Below are positions 10,213 to 20,960 of a DNA stretch of 64,000 nt, piece after piece. The stretch comes from Limnanthes douglasii subsp. nivea. Taxonomy: Eukaryota; Streptophyta; Magnoliopsida; Brassicales; Limnanthaceae. Both the position numbers and the translations under genes were made by a program. The notes beneath the pieces are model-generated. The model had not been told where the DNA came from. It searched no databases and worked only from the letters and a program-made list of their open reading frames with translations. Position 1 is the first letter of the stretch. Every line of letters begins with the position of its first letter. The stretch spans positions 54,456,742 to 54,520,741 of the forward strand of contig JAUPFV010000005.1 in assembly GCA_036936605.1 (NCBI GenBank). The letters run 5' to 3'.

Positions 10213-11572
10213 GATCACTCCTCCACCTGCTTCTGAGGAGGCTTGGGTTCTCTCCGGACTTGATCTTCTTTCCGTTTTCCCAAGCGCCACTGACGAACAA
10301 AAACTGGCTCCTCCATTTACTCTCAGACTCCAATAGATCATTAACAGCTTTGAAACTGTCCCCCATATTGAAGTGGTAGAAGGGGAATTGGTGATGTTTG
10401 CAAAGATTGGCCACTGCAGCAAACTCTTCCATAGGAAGAGGGATCCCGGACAGCCTTGATGCCATGATGCATGACATCAGAGTATACCAAGCGTTGGGGC
10501 TCAGCTGGCTCGGACAGAGTTTGATCAGATGAAAATATCTGACAATCTCTGGGTCCAATGGGAATCTGAGTCTCCAATTAAGTAGCTCCGTGAAGATGAC
10601 TAGTTCATTCAGCTTGCAATCCATAGGAGTTTCGGGATCTATGGGAATCCTTATCTTCACATTTTCTGGGATCCCCCATTTTGTGCGCATTCGACCTAGT
10701 TCAGCCGTATGGATGAAAGCATACTTGGTCTTCTGTAAGGCCAAGAGATATTTAAGTTCGACCCTGTGAAAACAAGGCCCTACCTTCCCTTCGAGACACT
10801 CCGGCAGCTCCGGATGCCTCAAGCACAGTTTTTCTTTGCCCTTATCTTTTTTGGCAGCAACAGTGTTACCAGTCTGACCGGATGGCTCAGACTCAAAAGG
10901 GACTTCTTCAACAGAGTCCTCCATTCTTTCCTCCATGATCGTAGGAGGAATATCAGTGGCAGTGGCCCGGGGAGGATTCAAACTTGGCTCAGCCTGGCTT
11001 CCGGACTGCTGGTTTTCTGTGTTTTCTTGACTCCTAGTCTCAGGCTGGGGCTCTGAGGCAGAAGTCTCTCTCTAAAGCGTTGGGCTGCTAGCCTCCGGAC
11101 CGGGTAGTCTTTCCCGGGGAGCTCTGATAGGCACTTCAGACCCAGAGCTGCTATTTTTTGCCCCCGATTTTGAGGGAGTGTTCTTAGAGGCTTGCCCCTT
11201 AACCAGCCGGCTTGTCCTCTTAACAACCAGCTTCTCAGGAGAGTGCTCTGTGTCTGATCCCATTGCAAGAAAGGGAGAAGGTTTTCTAAAGCTAGTGGCT
11301 GTAGCTCCTGGCTCGACAGTAGGCACTGACTCCTGAACTGAGGAACCATAGATTATAGGGGAGAGGGTGGATTGAAATAGTTTCTTGGGCTTAGTACCTT
11401 TAGAAGAGGACGAGCCTCGATCTGACTCTGTAGCGGAGGAGATTGGTCTGTCAACAGGCGAAGTAGGTAACCCTGCTGCGATTCGTCTTTCCTTCTCAAG
11501 TTTTTGTGCCTTCTCCAAATCAGAAAGGTTGAGCCACCCGCCTTTGATCAAAGCAGTCCTTGCAGTAAACAT
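10213..11572 (-). CDS. Antisense gene of element A, exon 1 with gypsy-type Transposase_28-like domain
   Basis: ATG at 11570-11572, then 453 codons and one base to the donor at 10212, with a TAG at 11072-11074. The first 195 residues are Ser/Pro/basic low complexity. From about residue 284 to 440 is a folded region (WGIPENVKIRIP, LVIFTELLNWRLRFPLDP, LSPNAWYTLMSC, FLFVSGAWEN) that I match by memory to the plant family called putative gypsy-type transposon (Transposase_28). Element B repeats these motifs closely. The ATG lies 436 bp from the 3' LTR, so an antisense promoter should lie at 11573-12008 or in the LTR. Confidence 0.78.
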
Positions 11573-11993
11573 AAACTACCAAGAAAATATTTGCTTTAGA
11601 GAGAGAAAGCTCTAAGTAAATATGCAGAGTAAATATGAAAGAGATAGTAAAACAGTAGAAAGTGAGTTTGAATTTATAGAAAATCTGAAAAAAGAAGTTG
11701 ATTCCTAGGAGAATTCGAAAAGTTTGGCAATGATTAAAAGACGGCGCTGATGTCACCATTTGTAATTAAAGAGGTTGCTTTTCGAAGAAGGTGGGTTCGA
11801 AATTCAAGGTGAAAAAACGACTGGAGCGACCAATCAGAGAGCGACACGTGTCCCACGAACTCTGGCAAAAACCGTTTTGAATTCGTGAAGCTTAATCTGT
11901 CCTGGTAAACACATAGATCTGTCCGGATTGAAAACTACTTCTGACGTCGGACTGTTTTTCAGGTTTCTGACAAGAATACTTGCTCAAACACCT
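11573..11993. other. Leader region between antisense gene and 3' LTR of element A
   Basis: No ORF. It must hold the 5' leader and possibly the promoter of the antisense gene. The sense transcript has its 3' untranslated region here. A minus-strand T-rich stretch at 11590-11720 is the only visible bias. Confidence 0.35.
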
Positions 11994-12003
11994 AAAAAAG
12001 GGG
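11994..12003 (+). other. Polypurine tract of element A
   Basis: AAAAAAGGGG lies four bases upstream of the 3' LTR, the place and composition of the plus-strand priming site. Confidence 0.75.
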
Positions 12004-12007
12004 CTCC

Positions 12008-12442
12008 TGATGAGTCTGAATTCAGCATGCTCCCCGGACACGGACAGATCAGTCCAAGGCCTCCAAACCGGACAGATCGGACAAATCACATGGACCGGAC
12101 AGATCACTTTGAACACTATGACCATAGGACTGTTTGAACTATGACAAAAGTACTAAAAACCTAAACACTTCTTGACTAAGCTACTTGCTCTCCTGCTTAG
12201 AGCTCATGGGTCTTTGAACATGACCCGGGTCCATTAAACATGACCCGAAAGCCCATAAGGGCCCAAACATCAGGGTATAAATACCCAACCACCTGCATTA
12301 ACTATAGGTAATGAAAATTAACTGCTACCAAGCTGCTTAATTATCTCTCTACTCTCTACTTTAAACTTTTAACACCCACATACTTCCTTAAAACACCAAC
12401 TGAAATTACCAGCCTACCCTCAGGCAATTATTATCCACACCA
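12008..12442 (+). repeat. 3' LTR of element A
   Basis: 435 bp, about 96-97% identical by hand count to 1947-2382, ending CACACCA and followed by the CTGTC duplication. Confidence 0.93.
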
Positions 12443-12569
12443 CTGTCTACCCGACGACATCGCCTGACATTAAAAAGAACAGTGTCGAGCATATGAAAAT
12501 TATCAGCAGCCGAGCAACATCCTTCGCTTCATCCTCCCCTCCTTCCCTTACTGCTTTCTCGATCGCTTC
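12443..12569 (-). pseudogene. 5' part of the exon split by element A
   Basis: Begins after a TTTTGTAG acceptor at 12570-12577 and is open in phase 0 (EAIEKAVREGGEDEAKDVAR) up to a TAG at 12447-12449 next to the insertion point. It continues at 1946. The TAG sits where a TGG would restore a Trp; its last base lies in the target duplication. The first five bases are the right copy of that duplication. Confidence 0.6.
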
Positions 12570-12745
12570 CTACAAAATGAACAACATCATACCAAGAATA
12601 CAGCAACAACAATTTAAGGCAGTTACCCCTACTACGACATTGATAGATATGAACCAAGACATTGCTAGATGCATATTCCCAAACACCAACATACTATTAT
12701 AATGCTACCACACTGCTAGATATAGTATACTACATTGTTAGATAC

Positions 12746-12784
12746 CTGCATACACATGCTGATTTTGGTATCATCCTCATATGC
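12746..12784 (-). CDS. 13-codon micro-exon of the minus-strand gene
   Basis: Bounded by GCTGCAG above 12784 and GTATCT below 12746. It encodes AYEDDTKISMCMQ in phase 0 and links 12832-13284 to 12443-12569 in frame. Too short to prove alone; the matching phases support it. Confidence 0.45.
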
Positions 12785-12831
12785 CTGCAGCATAAACTAA
12801 AAACAAATACATTTTAATAGACTAGATTTAC

Positions 12832-13284
12832 CTTTATCAACGCATTAGACACTGATTTGTCGTTTGTTGGCCCGCTCCTCGTCGTCCGTGGGCTCAAAAA
12901 ATATTTTTGCATTAGAATGGAATCTAACTCAGCTCCATCAGCGTACCGAGCAATAAATGCGCCTGATTTGCTCATCGGCATCTCTTCGTTACCGTGTTTC
13001 AGCCCAAATATCGCCTTCACATCTTTCCTCGTCAGCCTTACATGCTTGCGTCCTATCTGGAAAGACTTGCATCTCACATCATAAAAACCACATATCGCCT
13101 CTATCAAGTAGTGAAACTTTTTAAGCTTCAGAACCTCGTTCCTTACGTCGAACAATGTTTTCAAGAAGGTATAGAACGATGTTCCTCTAGCAGCCTCTAT
13201 GTGTTCGGCTTTAATTATATCCCGTCTTAGTAGGTTGATTATGCTTACCAACCCGGGCCTGTAGAATACTTCTGTTTTTGTCAT
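12832..13284 (-). CDS. First coding exon of the minus-strand mobile-domain-like gene
   Basis: ATG at 13282-13284 followed by 151 codons to a GTAAAT donor at 12831, phase 0. The product contains FHYLIEAICGFYDVRCKSF and then a helix pair with VRLTRKDVKAIFGLKHG, a pattern I associate with DUF1985/mobile-domain proteins found in plant genomes and in some MULE-captured genes (xLTxxDVxxIxGL). No catalytic motif is seen. A CTAACAG just upstream may be an acceptor after a 5' UTR intron. Total visible coding length over seven exons is about 631 codons with two in-frame stops, so the locus is a pseudogene now. Family assignment is tentative. Confidence 0.55.
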
Positions 13285-13329
13285 GTTTCCCTGTTAGCAT
13301 TCCCATTTCAAACTAGTTAGTAATCCCAT

Positions 13330-13700
13330 AGTAACTAAAACAATAAAGGTTGCATTTCTCTGATAGATACTAGCCAGTATATACGTTAACTCTTGAAGAC
13401 AACACTGGTCCAACTTACTCTACAACATTGTATAACTCACTGCATTGCAACAGTGCTAGACGTGACCAAATTCATCTACTACTTCGCTAGGCGTGCAATG
13501 TTGACAGTAAACTACTCGCAGACCCTGCTAGATACGGCCAAACTACATTGCTAGATCATTAAAACATCTACGTAAACTAACAACGATCAACCTCAACTCT
13601 GTAATTCTGATAGACGACGCTACACATTGAGGTTTTAACCAGGGCAGGTTCTAACAACTTCTTGTCGATGCCGTCGGACGGCACTATCAAAACAACTAAC
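13330..13700. other. Non-coding stretch with dispersed GCTAGA motifs
   Basis: Probably an intron or leader of the minus-strand gene. GCTAGA/GCTAGG-containing words recur here (about 13456, 13490, 13527, 13550), as they do in the other introns of the gene. Confidence 0.35.
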
Positions 13701-13919
13701 AACTAACATCGACCAGTGGATGAACACTACAAACTACACGTACTGTGTTATCACCATCCACTATCACTGTAAAAGAAATGAGTAAATGTCGCCGGACTAA
13801 GGAGACGTTTATACATTCTAACTACCGGTGGATTAACAGTACTCCGACGACGCTTATACATCGAAGCATATATCTCATAGACAGACAGTGTTCGACAGCC
13901 AGAGGGAGAAAAAAACATA

Positions 13920-14100
13920 CCTGTTCGACTGTGTTCGACAGAGTAGGAGGCAGTAGATGGTCGACAGTGTTCGCCGGTTAGATGGATTGATCGGAATCGG
14001 CTCGACAGTTACTGTCGACGGTTGAGTCGTTCTCGTTTCGGTTCAAAATCGTCTTTTGGGTTCGCTCTCGTTTTACGTGTTTCTCTCCTCAAATTTAGAA
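13920..14100 (-). other. Probable untranslated first exon of the minus-strand gene
   Basis: A GC-richer block just downstream (on the minus strand) of the TATA box ends with CAGTCGAACAG followed by GTATGTTTTTTT at about 13922, a good splice donor and pyrimidine run. No long frame crosses it. Confidence 0.35.
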
Positions 14101-14175
14101 ATGTGAAAGTGGAGGGAATTGGAACCCAAAAGTTAGATTAGAAGGTGAAAAAAGTGGGTTTCAACCAAAAAGACT

Positions 14176-14184
14176 CCTTTTATA
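14176..14184 (-). promoter_or_regulatory. TATA box of the minus-strand gene
   Basis: Minus strand reads TATAAAAGG, about 900 bp upstream of the first coding ATG and about 75-80 bp upstream of the GC-richer leader. No other strong TATA is seen between it and the leader. Confidence 0.4.
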
Positions 14185-14199
14185 CCTTAGAATGTATTT

Positions 14200-15115
14200 T
14201 TGTCCAAAATATGGCTTTAGATATTTTATGAAACTAGTCTAAAAACAAGTACCATTTTGGTATTTGATAGTTGCCTACGTATTTATGAATACTTTCCTTC
14301 TTTTTTTTAAGCATTTAAGCTATCAAATTTTAGTTGATCTTTCTATTTCCTTTTAACTTTGAAATATCTCCAATTGTGGAGGTGTTTTCTGTCTCTGTAG
14401 CACTTATTCGAGAACGTGGTTGCAACTTTGACTTGGTTGGATCTTTTCAATACAACTCGTAGTTAGCCCTAAAATTAACGAAATTCGGAAGGGATTGAAA
14501 TGTCAACTAATGCCGCAAGCTAGGGCTGGCCATGAATTAAATGTCAACTAATCCTACCCGCAACCTAGGGTAGGGGATGAGTTAAATGTCAACCAACGCA
14601 AAATGTCAATGAAGACTCTCTATTTTGACAAATGGTATGAACGATTGTATTCAATAGATTTTTTCGTTGAATTTGTTTGGTTAAATAATAAATATTATTT
14701 TGTTTGTGTGCACTTACGGTTGCGAAATAGTTGTTATACTCATTTTTATATTATATAAATTACTTCATGCTCGGTGAAACCTATGATATATTTTTCATAT
14801 TTATTTTTTTATTAAATATATTTATATAGTATACTTTTAATCTAGATATTTATTTATGAAAATATTGATAGGAAATAAAAAATTTAAGATGTATCCGAAC
14901 TCCATCCAAACGTCAGTACAATTTTAATATTTAATCCCACCAAAAATCATTTCAACATTTTTTTTATTTTTTGAACTTGCTTTTAAATTTGTTCTTGAAT
15001 TTAATAGAACTCGTCCAATATTTTGAACTTGTTCTTCAACATCTTCCTCAACTCTAATAACTTTATTTAGTTAAAATCACACAATCATTTTCTTGACAAT
15101 CCAAACTTTATTGAG
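14200..15115. other. AT-rich intergenic stretch
   Basis: No credible gene. A word ATGTCAACTAA-type block is repeated with variation at about 14500-14600. Nothing else stands out. Confidence 0.4.
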
Positions 15116-15118
15116 GTC

Positions 15119-15180
15119 GGTTTTACCCTTTCTGCACCATTGGTTCAATCAATTTGAAGCGATGGTGAGAGGGGTAAAAC
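15119..15180. repeat. Imperfect palindrome upstream of a MULE relic
   Basis: GTTTTACCCTTTCTGCACCAT is matched by ATGGTGAGAGGGGTAAAAC about 20 bases later on the opposite strand. A second small dyad (CGGTT...AACCG) follows at 15196-15220. Confidence 0.5.
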
Positions 15181-15324
15181 ATCACAGAATCTAACCGGTT
15201 GAACCATCGGTTCGAACCGTTAGTACCATCGATTAAAATGCGGTTCATTTTTTTAGTTGTTGTTTTATGTTAACGAAATACATTTTGTTTATTTAGTTTG
15301 ATTTATGAACTTTTAAATTTGCAG

Positions 15325-16665
15325 CGCGAGGATGCTACAAATGGATATGCAGAAGATTTCACTACTGATTACACTCATGTCTTTTTCATAACCGAATACT
15401 TTACGCGAGACGAATTGGTTGAGTGAGTTAAGAATATCGGGACACAAAATGGGTTGGTTATCAACATAAAACGTTGTAATGCTCCGAATAGTAGAAATAA
15501 TCCTTGAATATTAGATCATGATGTTATAAATGGGCGGTACCCGAAAAATATTTTAAGAGAAAGTCGATCGGAACAAAAAAAGAGTGGTTGTCATTTCAAG
15601 CTTAAAGATATCGTGGTAACTTCTAATCAATGGTCGTTAAAGGTTATAGTCGATATTCATAAACATCCAAATTATAAACACTTAGACAGTCATTCATATG
15701 CGTGACGTTTGAATAAAAAAGTTAAAATTTGTAGAACGTTCTACTTTCATGAGAACTTGCCCTAGATAAATTCTAAATTGAGTAAAAAATGAACGAATAT
15801 AATATATCGTCTATGCGGATCATATACAAAGCTCGACTAGAAAACCAGATGTTGAAGAAAGTCGGTCGGTCACAATTGCAATACATGTTAGGCGAGCTCA
15901 AAAGATATAATTATTATGAATGACAAAGATCTAGCAAAGATGAAGATTGTATTATCAATGATATTTTTTTACGCATCTGGATAGTGTATATTTATTACGT
16001 ATATTTCCAATAGTTCTAATAATAAGGATATCACTTAAGGGAAACTAAGGTACGAGGTATCATCGTTCGAGATCGTCGGTGTAACATCTACTGGTTTGAC
16101 TAACTCTCTTACATTTGTGTTTATGTCCCGAGAGAAAATAAATAATTTTAAGTGGGTATTAGATTGTTTAAAATTATTGATTGTATCTTCCGACATTAAA
16201 AAACTATCTATGGTTTTGACGGATAAAGACTCGGTATTGATGAATGTTATAAAATAAGTTTCCCCAAAAACAATACATATGTTTTGAAGATGACACATTA
16301 ACTAGAACTCTTAGACGATTATAAAGAAGTATTTAATAAGAAAACTAATCATGTTATGTTTATATCTGCGTGGAAAAATTTAGCGTAATTTCATCATAAA
16401 TTAAATTTGATCACGCTCGGATAGAGATGCAACGTGACTACAAAAATTATCCTGAAGCATTCTAATACACCAAAACGTCCTGGCTATCTCTTTTACATTT
16501 ATAAATATATGGTTTGGAAAACTAATACATTCATGCACTTAAGACATGCGATCATTAACCAGGTCGAGAGCGCTCATTCTAACCTAAAACGTGTTATACG
16601 CACGAGCAATTATTTTAGGATATTGTGCATTCACTCATTGAACTACAACATTGTGCGAGTTGAGT
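15325..16665 (+). pseudogene. MULE/FAR1-type transposase relic
   Basis: Read across frames, the plus strand shows the N-terminal Cys/His-type domain remnant (HFKLKDIVVTSNQW, IVDIHKHPNYKH near 15590-15680), then GRSQLQYMLGELKRYNYY (about 15865), the transposase core remnant EIVGVTSTGLTNSL (about 16070) with KINNFKWVLDCLK (about 16140) and MVLTDKDSVLMNV (about 16210), and the downstream VESAHSNLKRV block (about 16565). Stops and frame changes are many. The minus-strand relic at 54050-54840 is its closest partner in the window. Mutator-like transposases of this kind cut and paste DNA in the nucleus; this copy is dead. Confidence 0.75.
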
Positions 16666-18170
16666 CATATCATCGGTGCACACTCCATGCACCGATGGTA
16701 CGCTGCACCGATGATGCATAACTTGTGCACCATCAGTGTAGACTATTATGTACCATAGGTGTATAGACTTGGCACCTATAGTGCATATTGGTAACACTTG
16801 TGATTTTTTTTTAAATTTAAAAAATAATTTTTTTATTAACAATTGTTTTGTTTGTTTTATGTATGTGAATAAAAAACTAGGTAATTTACAAAACTGTACA
16901 AGTTCTAAGTTGAAGATTTTGAAGCATCCTCAAGAGAACAACAAAGAAAAATCAAAGTATTATCCCCCCATTTTATATCCCACAACCCATAATTCATGTT
17001 ATCCAAACCATAGAGATAGTCATGATAAAGAAGTCATATTTGTTTTTAAACATTTATGTGAGAGGTTTGTTATTATACTTTTTAGTGTCATTTTCATTTT
17101 AAGACATTCGGGTGTTATGTTTGTTCATCAGGATTGAACTTCTTTTTTGTTGTAAACACTGTCCACTTGCCTTTTTTTATTTTGTATCAGTTGTTGTTTC
17201 ACTCAGACTCTATTTGTTTATATTAGACTTTTTGCAGTTTCTTTTTGTTCTAGTTTTCATTGTTTGCAATTGTTTTTTTGTAGCAATTATAATTTTCCCT
17301 TAAACTGTATCAACATCTATACGTTTGATATTTGCATACAATTGTTTGTACTAATAAAATAAATATAAAAAAAATACACTTACAATTAGGAATTCGGAAT
17401 TAAAAATAACATTAAAAAGTAAAATCTCCAAAAGTACTCAAAGGAACGCATATAAACGATATATTTTTACATATCTAATTCTAGAAAATGCGGATGTTTA
17501 ACCCTAGTGCTAACTAGGTACAACTCAATATAAAAAAAATATATGGTATTAAATTGAATCATTAATCTTCATACCAAAACCCGTGTCCACCTCTTTCTTA
17601 ACATCGTGCGGGAGGTGAAGAACGTTAATATTTGGAATCCAAAAAACAAATTGTAACCTACTAGATTCATAAGTAAACAATCATTTAAAAAACTGAAATG
17701 AACATAAGAAAATACAATACCTTAAAGTGGTAAAAGGAACATAAAATAAATACATTTAATTAAAATATTGAATGGAACATAAAAAAATACAGTAACTTAA
17801 AGCACTGAAAGGGACATAAAACAGATACATTTAATTAAAATGTTGAAAGAAACACGAATTTAGTTAAAGTCACATCTTTCGTTAAAAGTGCAACTCCTCA
17901 GTGCCCTCCACGTAACATAGCATATCTTTTGTTAAAAAATAAGTTACTTTCAAATGAAACGAGTTATAAACCAAATTTTTTTGTAAAACCTATACATAAT
18001 ACAACAACAATGCAAAAACATTCATGATTTCTAAAATAAAGTTCGTTCCAAAATATAATTAAACAAGTTCATATTTAAAAAGTGCAAAACATTCAAGAAT
18101 TCCAAAACAATTAGTGGTACTTCCGTGGAAATTTTAAAAACTAATACACCTATAGACGTTTTGTTAAGTC
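16666..18170. other. AT-rich stretch without a credible gene
   Basis: GCACCGATG-type words repeat at 16674-16735. A roughly 75-bp tandem pair sits at about 17695-17845 (ACATAAAATAAATACATTTA-type unit). Short ORFs here have biased, T-rich composition and look random. Confidence 0.4.
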
Positions 18171-18546
18171 TGATGAGTCCGGAAATATTTGCCACTAACT
18201 GTAGAAACAGAACAGGGGAAATTCAGACAAAAGCCACCCACTGAACCATCCGAACTGGACAAAAGTACTAAAAACTAATCACATTTTGACTAAGCTAATT
18301 GCTAATCTGCTTAATAAACTAATGGGTTTTTGAATTCGACCCAGGTTCATAAGTTTGACCCGAAATACCATATGGCCCATAATCAAGGGTATAAATACCC
18401 AACCACTTTCATTAATGAGGGTATTGAACATTTAATACAACCAGGCAGCTTAAATCTCTCACTACAAAACACCCAAACATTTAATACCTTTGAAACACCA
18501 CAAAATATTTGACCAAATTACCCTCTGTCGAAAATAATCGACACCA
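18171..18546 (+). mobile_element. Solo LTR related to element A
   Basis: 376 bp from TGATGAGTCC to GACACCA, flanked on both sides by AAGTC (18166-18170 and 18547-18551). It aligns by eye with the element A LTR in the middle and 3' parts, including GACAAAAGTACTAAAAAC and the TATA palindrome at 18387-18400. No internal element sequence is adjacent. The perfect duplication shows that unequal LTR recombination removed the inside after insertion. Confidence 0.88.
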
Positions 18547-18559
18547 AAGTCTACTATTA

Positions 18560-20960
18560 ATGACTCACATTTTTCGGATTATGTCGGTGTAGGTTGTTGT
18601 AGTCGAATAAAAGTGTCAACTTTAGGAAATAATGACACTGACCAAGGATTATCATATTTTTTAGTAGTGTGCATCCACGTAACATTTATTGTTGGTAAAG
18701 GTGAACCTTTAAACATATCAACCTATAAAGGTAAGATAAAAAGAACAAAAATCAATATATAGAACAAGTATATAATTTTAAATACTAAATGCGTTTAATA
18801 GATGATTTATTTACGTACATGAACAACCCAATTTTTATTCACGAAAGTGACCCCGATATCTTTTTTAGGGTCGTCCGTTGATGGTGCATATTTAACCGAT
18901 AAATAAGTTGTATAACTGTTTGGTTTTAAAAATTAGAAAACATAATTGAAAGTGATGGCGATTAGTTTTCCACAACTTGGCAACAACAACCAATATTCTA
19001 ATGGTGCATTCTATTTATAATATCATATCACTGTAGTTATTTATCATCTTCATCATATTCACAAGATTATGCGGCACTTAAATAAAACTCTCTATGATTT
19101 TCTAGTTCGTGTACTGAAATTTGTCTAACAAGTTTCCATTCATTTCGGTTTCGATCAAACCATTGGTGATGGCTCTCAACCTATAATTTTTGTCAGCCAA
19201 ATGTTAGTCATTACATTTATGATAGGTTAAATAAATTATGGTATTTTCGTTGCATACCTCGTATCTGGTATGTGATGCAACCTTTATAAAATTGGTTTAA
19301 CGATAATGGACGGTTTTGCATTAATATTATTTGCCCCAATCGGAGTTCTTATACCATTAGATGCAACTCGTTCTTCTTTTGTTGTCAGGGACTTTACTCT
19401 AAAAATTGTACGAGTTTATTTGATGACCGTTCTAGTGATGCTACCAAAAGTATCGACCAGTGTTCCAAAACTAGCTAACAGTGCTCCATCTTTGGAGTTT
19501 CTGTAATATCCTCATGGGATTAAAACCACTTTTATTTGGCATATTTATGGATAAAAGAATCCATTTTAATAGGATAATAAACATGATTTTTATTTCCCTT
19601 ACCACGTTATCATGATCATGGACACGGCCGAGAGTACGCATGCGGGTTTTTACATTTTCTAAGGGTTCGCAAAGAATAGAGGTGGAAGGATCCAAAATTC
19701 TTGTGATTTTTTAAGCAAATGGTTTTATTCATAAATATAAAACTCTTCGATTTTTTTATTTAAATTTGAAAATATAAGTTTGACCTCTTCTTCCGCGGTT
19801 AGGATAACTCGGGGGATCATCTATAGTCTTCTCCAATAATTGATTATAATTCGGGTATCAACATACCCATTCTCTCTTATGATAGGTTCTAATTTGTGCA
19901 TACATGGTAAACCTTGTGTCGTATGATGGATACAATTTTATGTTGATTTGTCATCTCCGGTCTTAACAAGACAATTATCGTATACTATCGTCAAATTAAT
20001 CGGTGATACTTACCCTCGTACTAATTTGGAAGGCTTAAAATCTTAAAATTATTAATAAGATTAAATTTTCTTAACTCTGTAGATTTTTTTTATGGTTGAA
20101 TGTTGCATCACAAGCAAACCATAAGCTTTCTCCCAAAATCCTTTGAAATTCAATTGGTTTGACCTGATATATTTCTTCAAGTTAATGTATGAGCTTTATG
20201 CCCTACGAGATGTGTGATTATCAAAATGTATGATCTTACTGTATGCATGAAAAAAACTCTCATCATATAGTGCAATCCATGAGTCTAGGATGTAACGTCT
20301 GCCTTCTCGTGATCCTTGAACATCGCCCACATTTTAGCCAACCTCTCGTTCATCTGGTCAACGGTGGTCGATGCGACCACGTCATTCCAAATGGAAAAAC
20401 ATATGTTAAATCTGTTACCATATATAATATATTTTTTGTTTTGCCACTTACATTCTTGTTGATATGCCATTCACATAATATGTGACTCGCGCTCGGAAAT
20501 AGTTTATATATGATATACATCAAAGAAATTTCACGGTCTGTGATTATAACACAAGAAAAATCACAATCATTCTCTTCCATAACCGTTTTCAAACATTTCA
20601 AAGCCCATTAGTGGTTGTCTTACTTTTCTTTCGTCATGAATGTAAATCCAATATAAAGTTTTGTTGGTCGATATAACCATGACTACTTCCAATAACGACA
20701 TCTTGTATCTAATAACCTTGTATCATAATATATCAAATTTATAACCTCCTTTTATTTTGAGATTAACTTATTAGATCATTTGAAATTAATAAATTCAGTG
20801 AGAGTGGATTAAGATTTAGAATAACTTGTCATTTTAATTCCCATAATTTAAAATAACCTATTGCATGCCACAAAGAAGTTTGTTTCCAAAAAATTAAGTC
20901 TGAATTTTCATATGAGGCGTATTGTGTATAAAGAACCGAGAATCATCATGATGACGCTTG
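18560..20960 (-). pseudogene. MULE transposase relic with C-terminal OTU-like domain
   Basis: On the minus strand, 20580-20400 gives a transposase core (VIITDREISLMYIIYKLFPSASHILCEWHINKNV, split here as two motifs around LFPSAS), continued by DQMNERLAKMWAMF near 20350-20290 after frame changes. Upstream at about 20690 lies a LLEVV-type start of the core. Further downstream, 19180-18850 resembles the OTU-like domain that follows the transposase in some plant MULEs: a degenerate DGNCGFR-like site (about 19180; its Cys replaced by Tyr) and VRQISVHELENHRESF (about 19110). Many stops. The OTU call is from family memory and should be tested. Confidence 0.6.

Larger units (their letters stand above)
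1947..12442 (+). mobile_element. Ty3/gypsy LTR retrotransposon, Tat-type, complete but mutated (element A)
   Basis: The element is 10.5 kb with TG...CA LTRs, a perfect 5-bp target duplication, primer-binding and polypurine sites, then gag, protease, RT with two RNase H domains, and integrase on the plus strand, followed by a large spliced gene on the minus strand before the 3' LTR. The second, archaeal-type RNase H and the antisense gene place it in the Tat group. The hand-counted LTR difference is about 14 substitutions and one indel over 436 bp, so it is fairly young. It is not autonomous as it stands: the sense polyprotein frame has at least five stops and one shift in gag. It lies antisense to the gene whose exon it interrupts. 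Confidence 0.93.

Noticed and set aside
8575..11572. Antisense gene as a captured host gene
   Set aside because: A homologous gene with the same intron sits in the same place in element B, so it belongs to the retrotransposon lineage, not to a one-off capture.
1947..12442. Element A as an autonomous, currently active retrotransposon
   Set aside because: LTRs are similar, but the sense frame has several stops and a gag shift, and the antisense gene has two stops.
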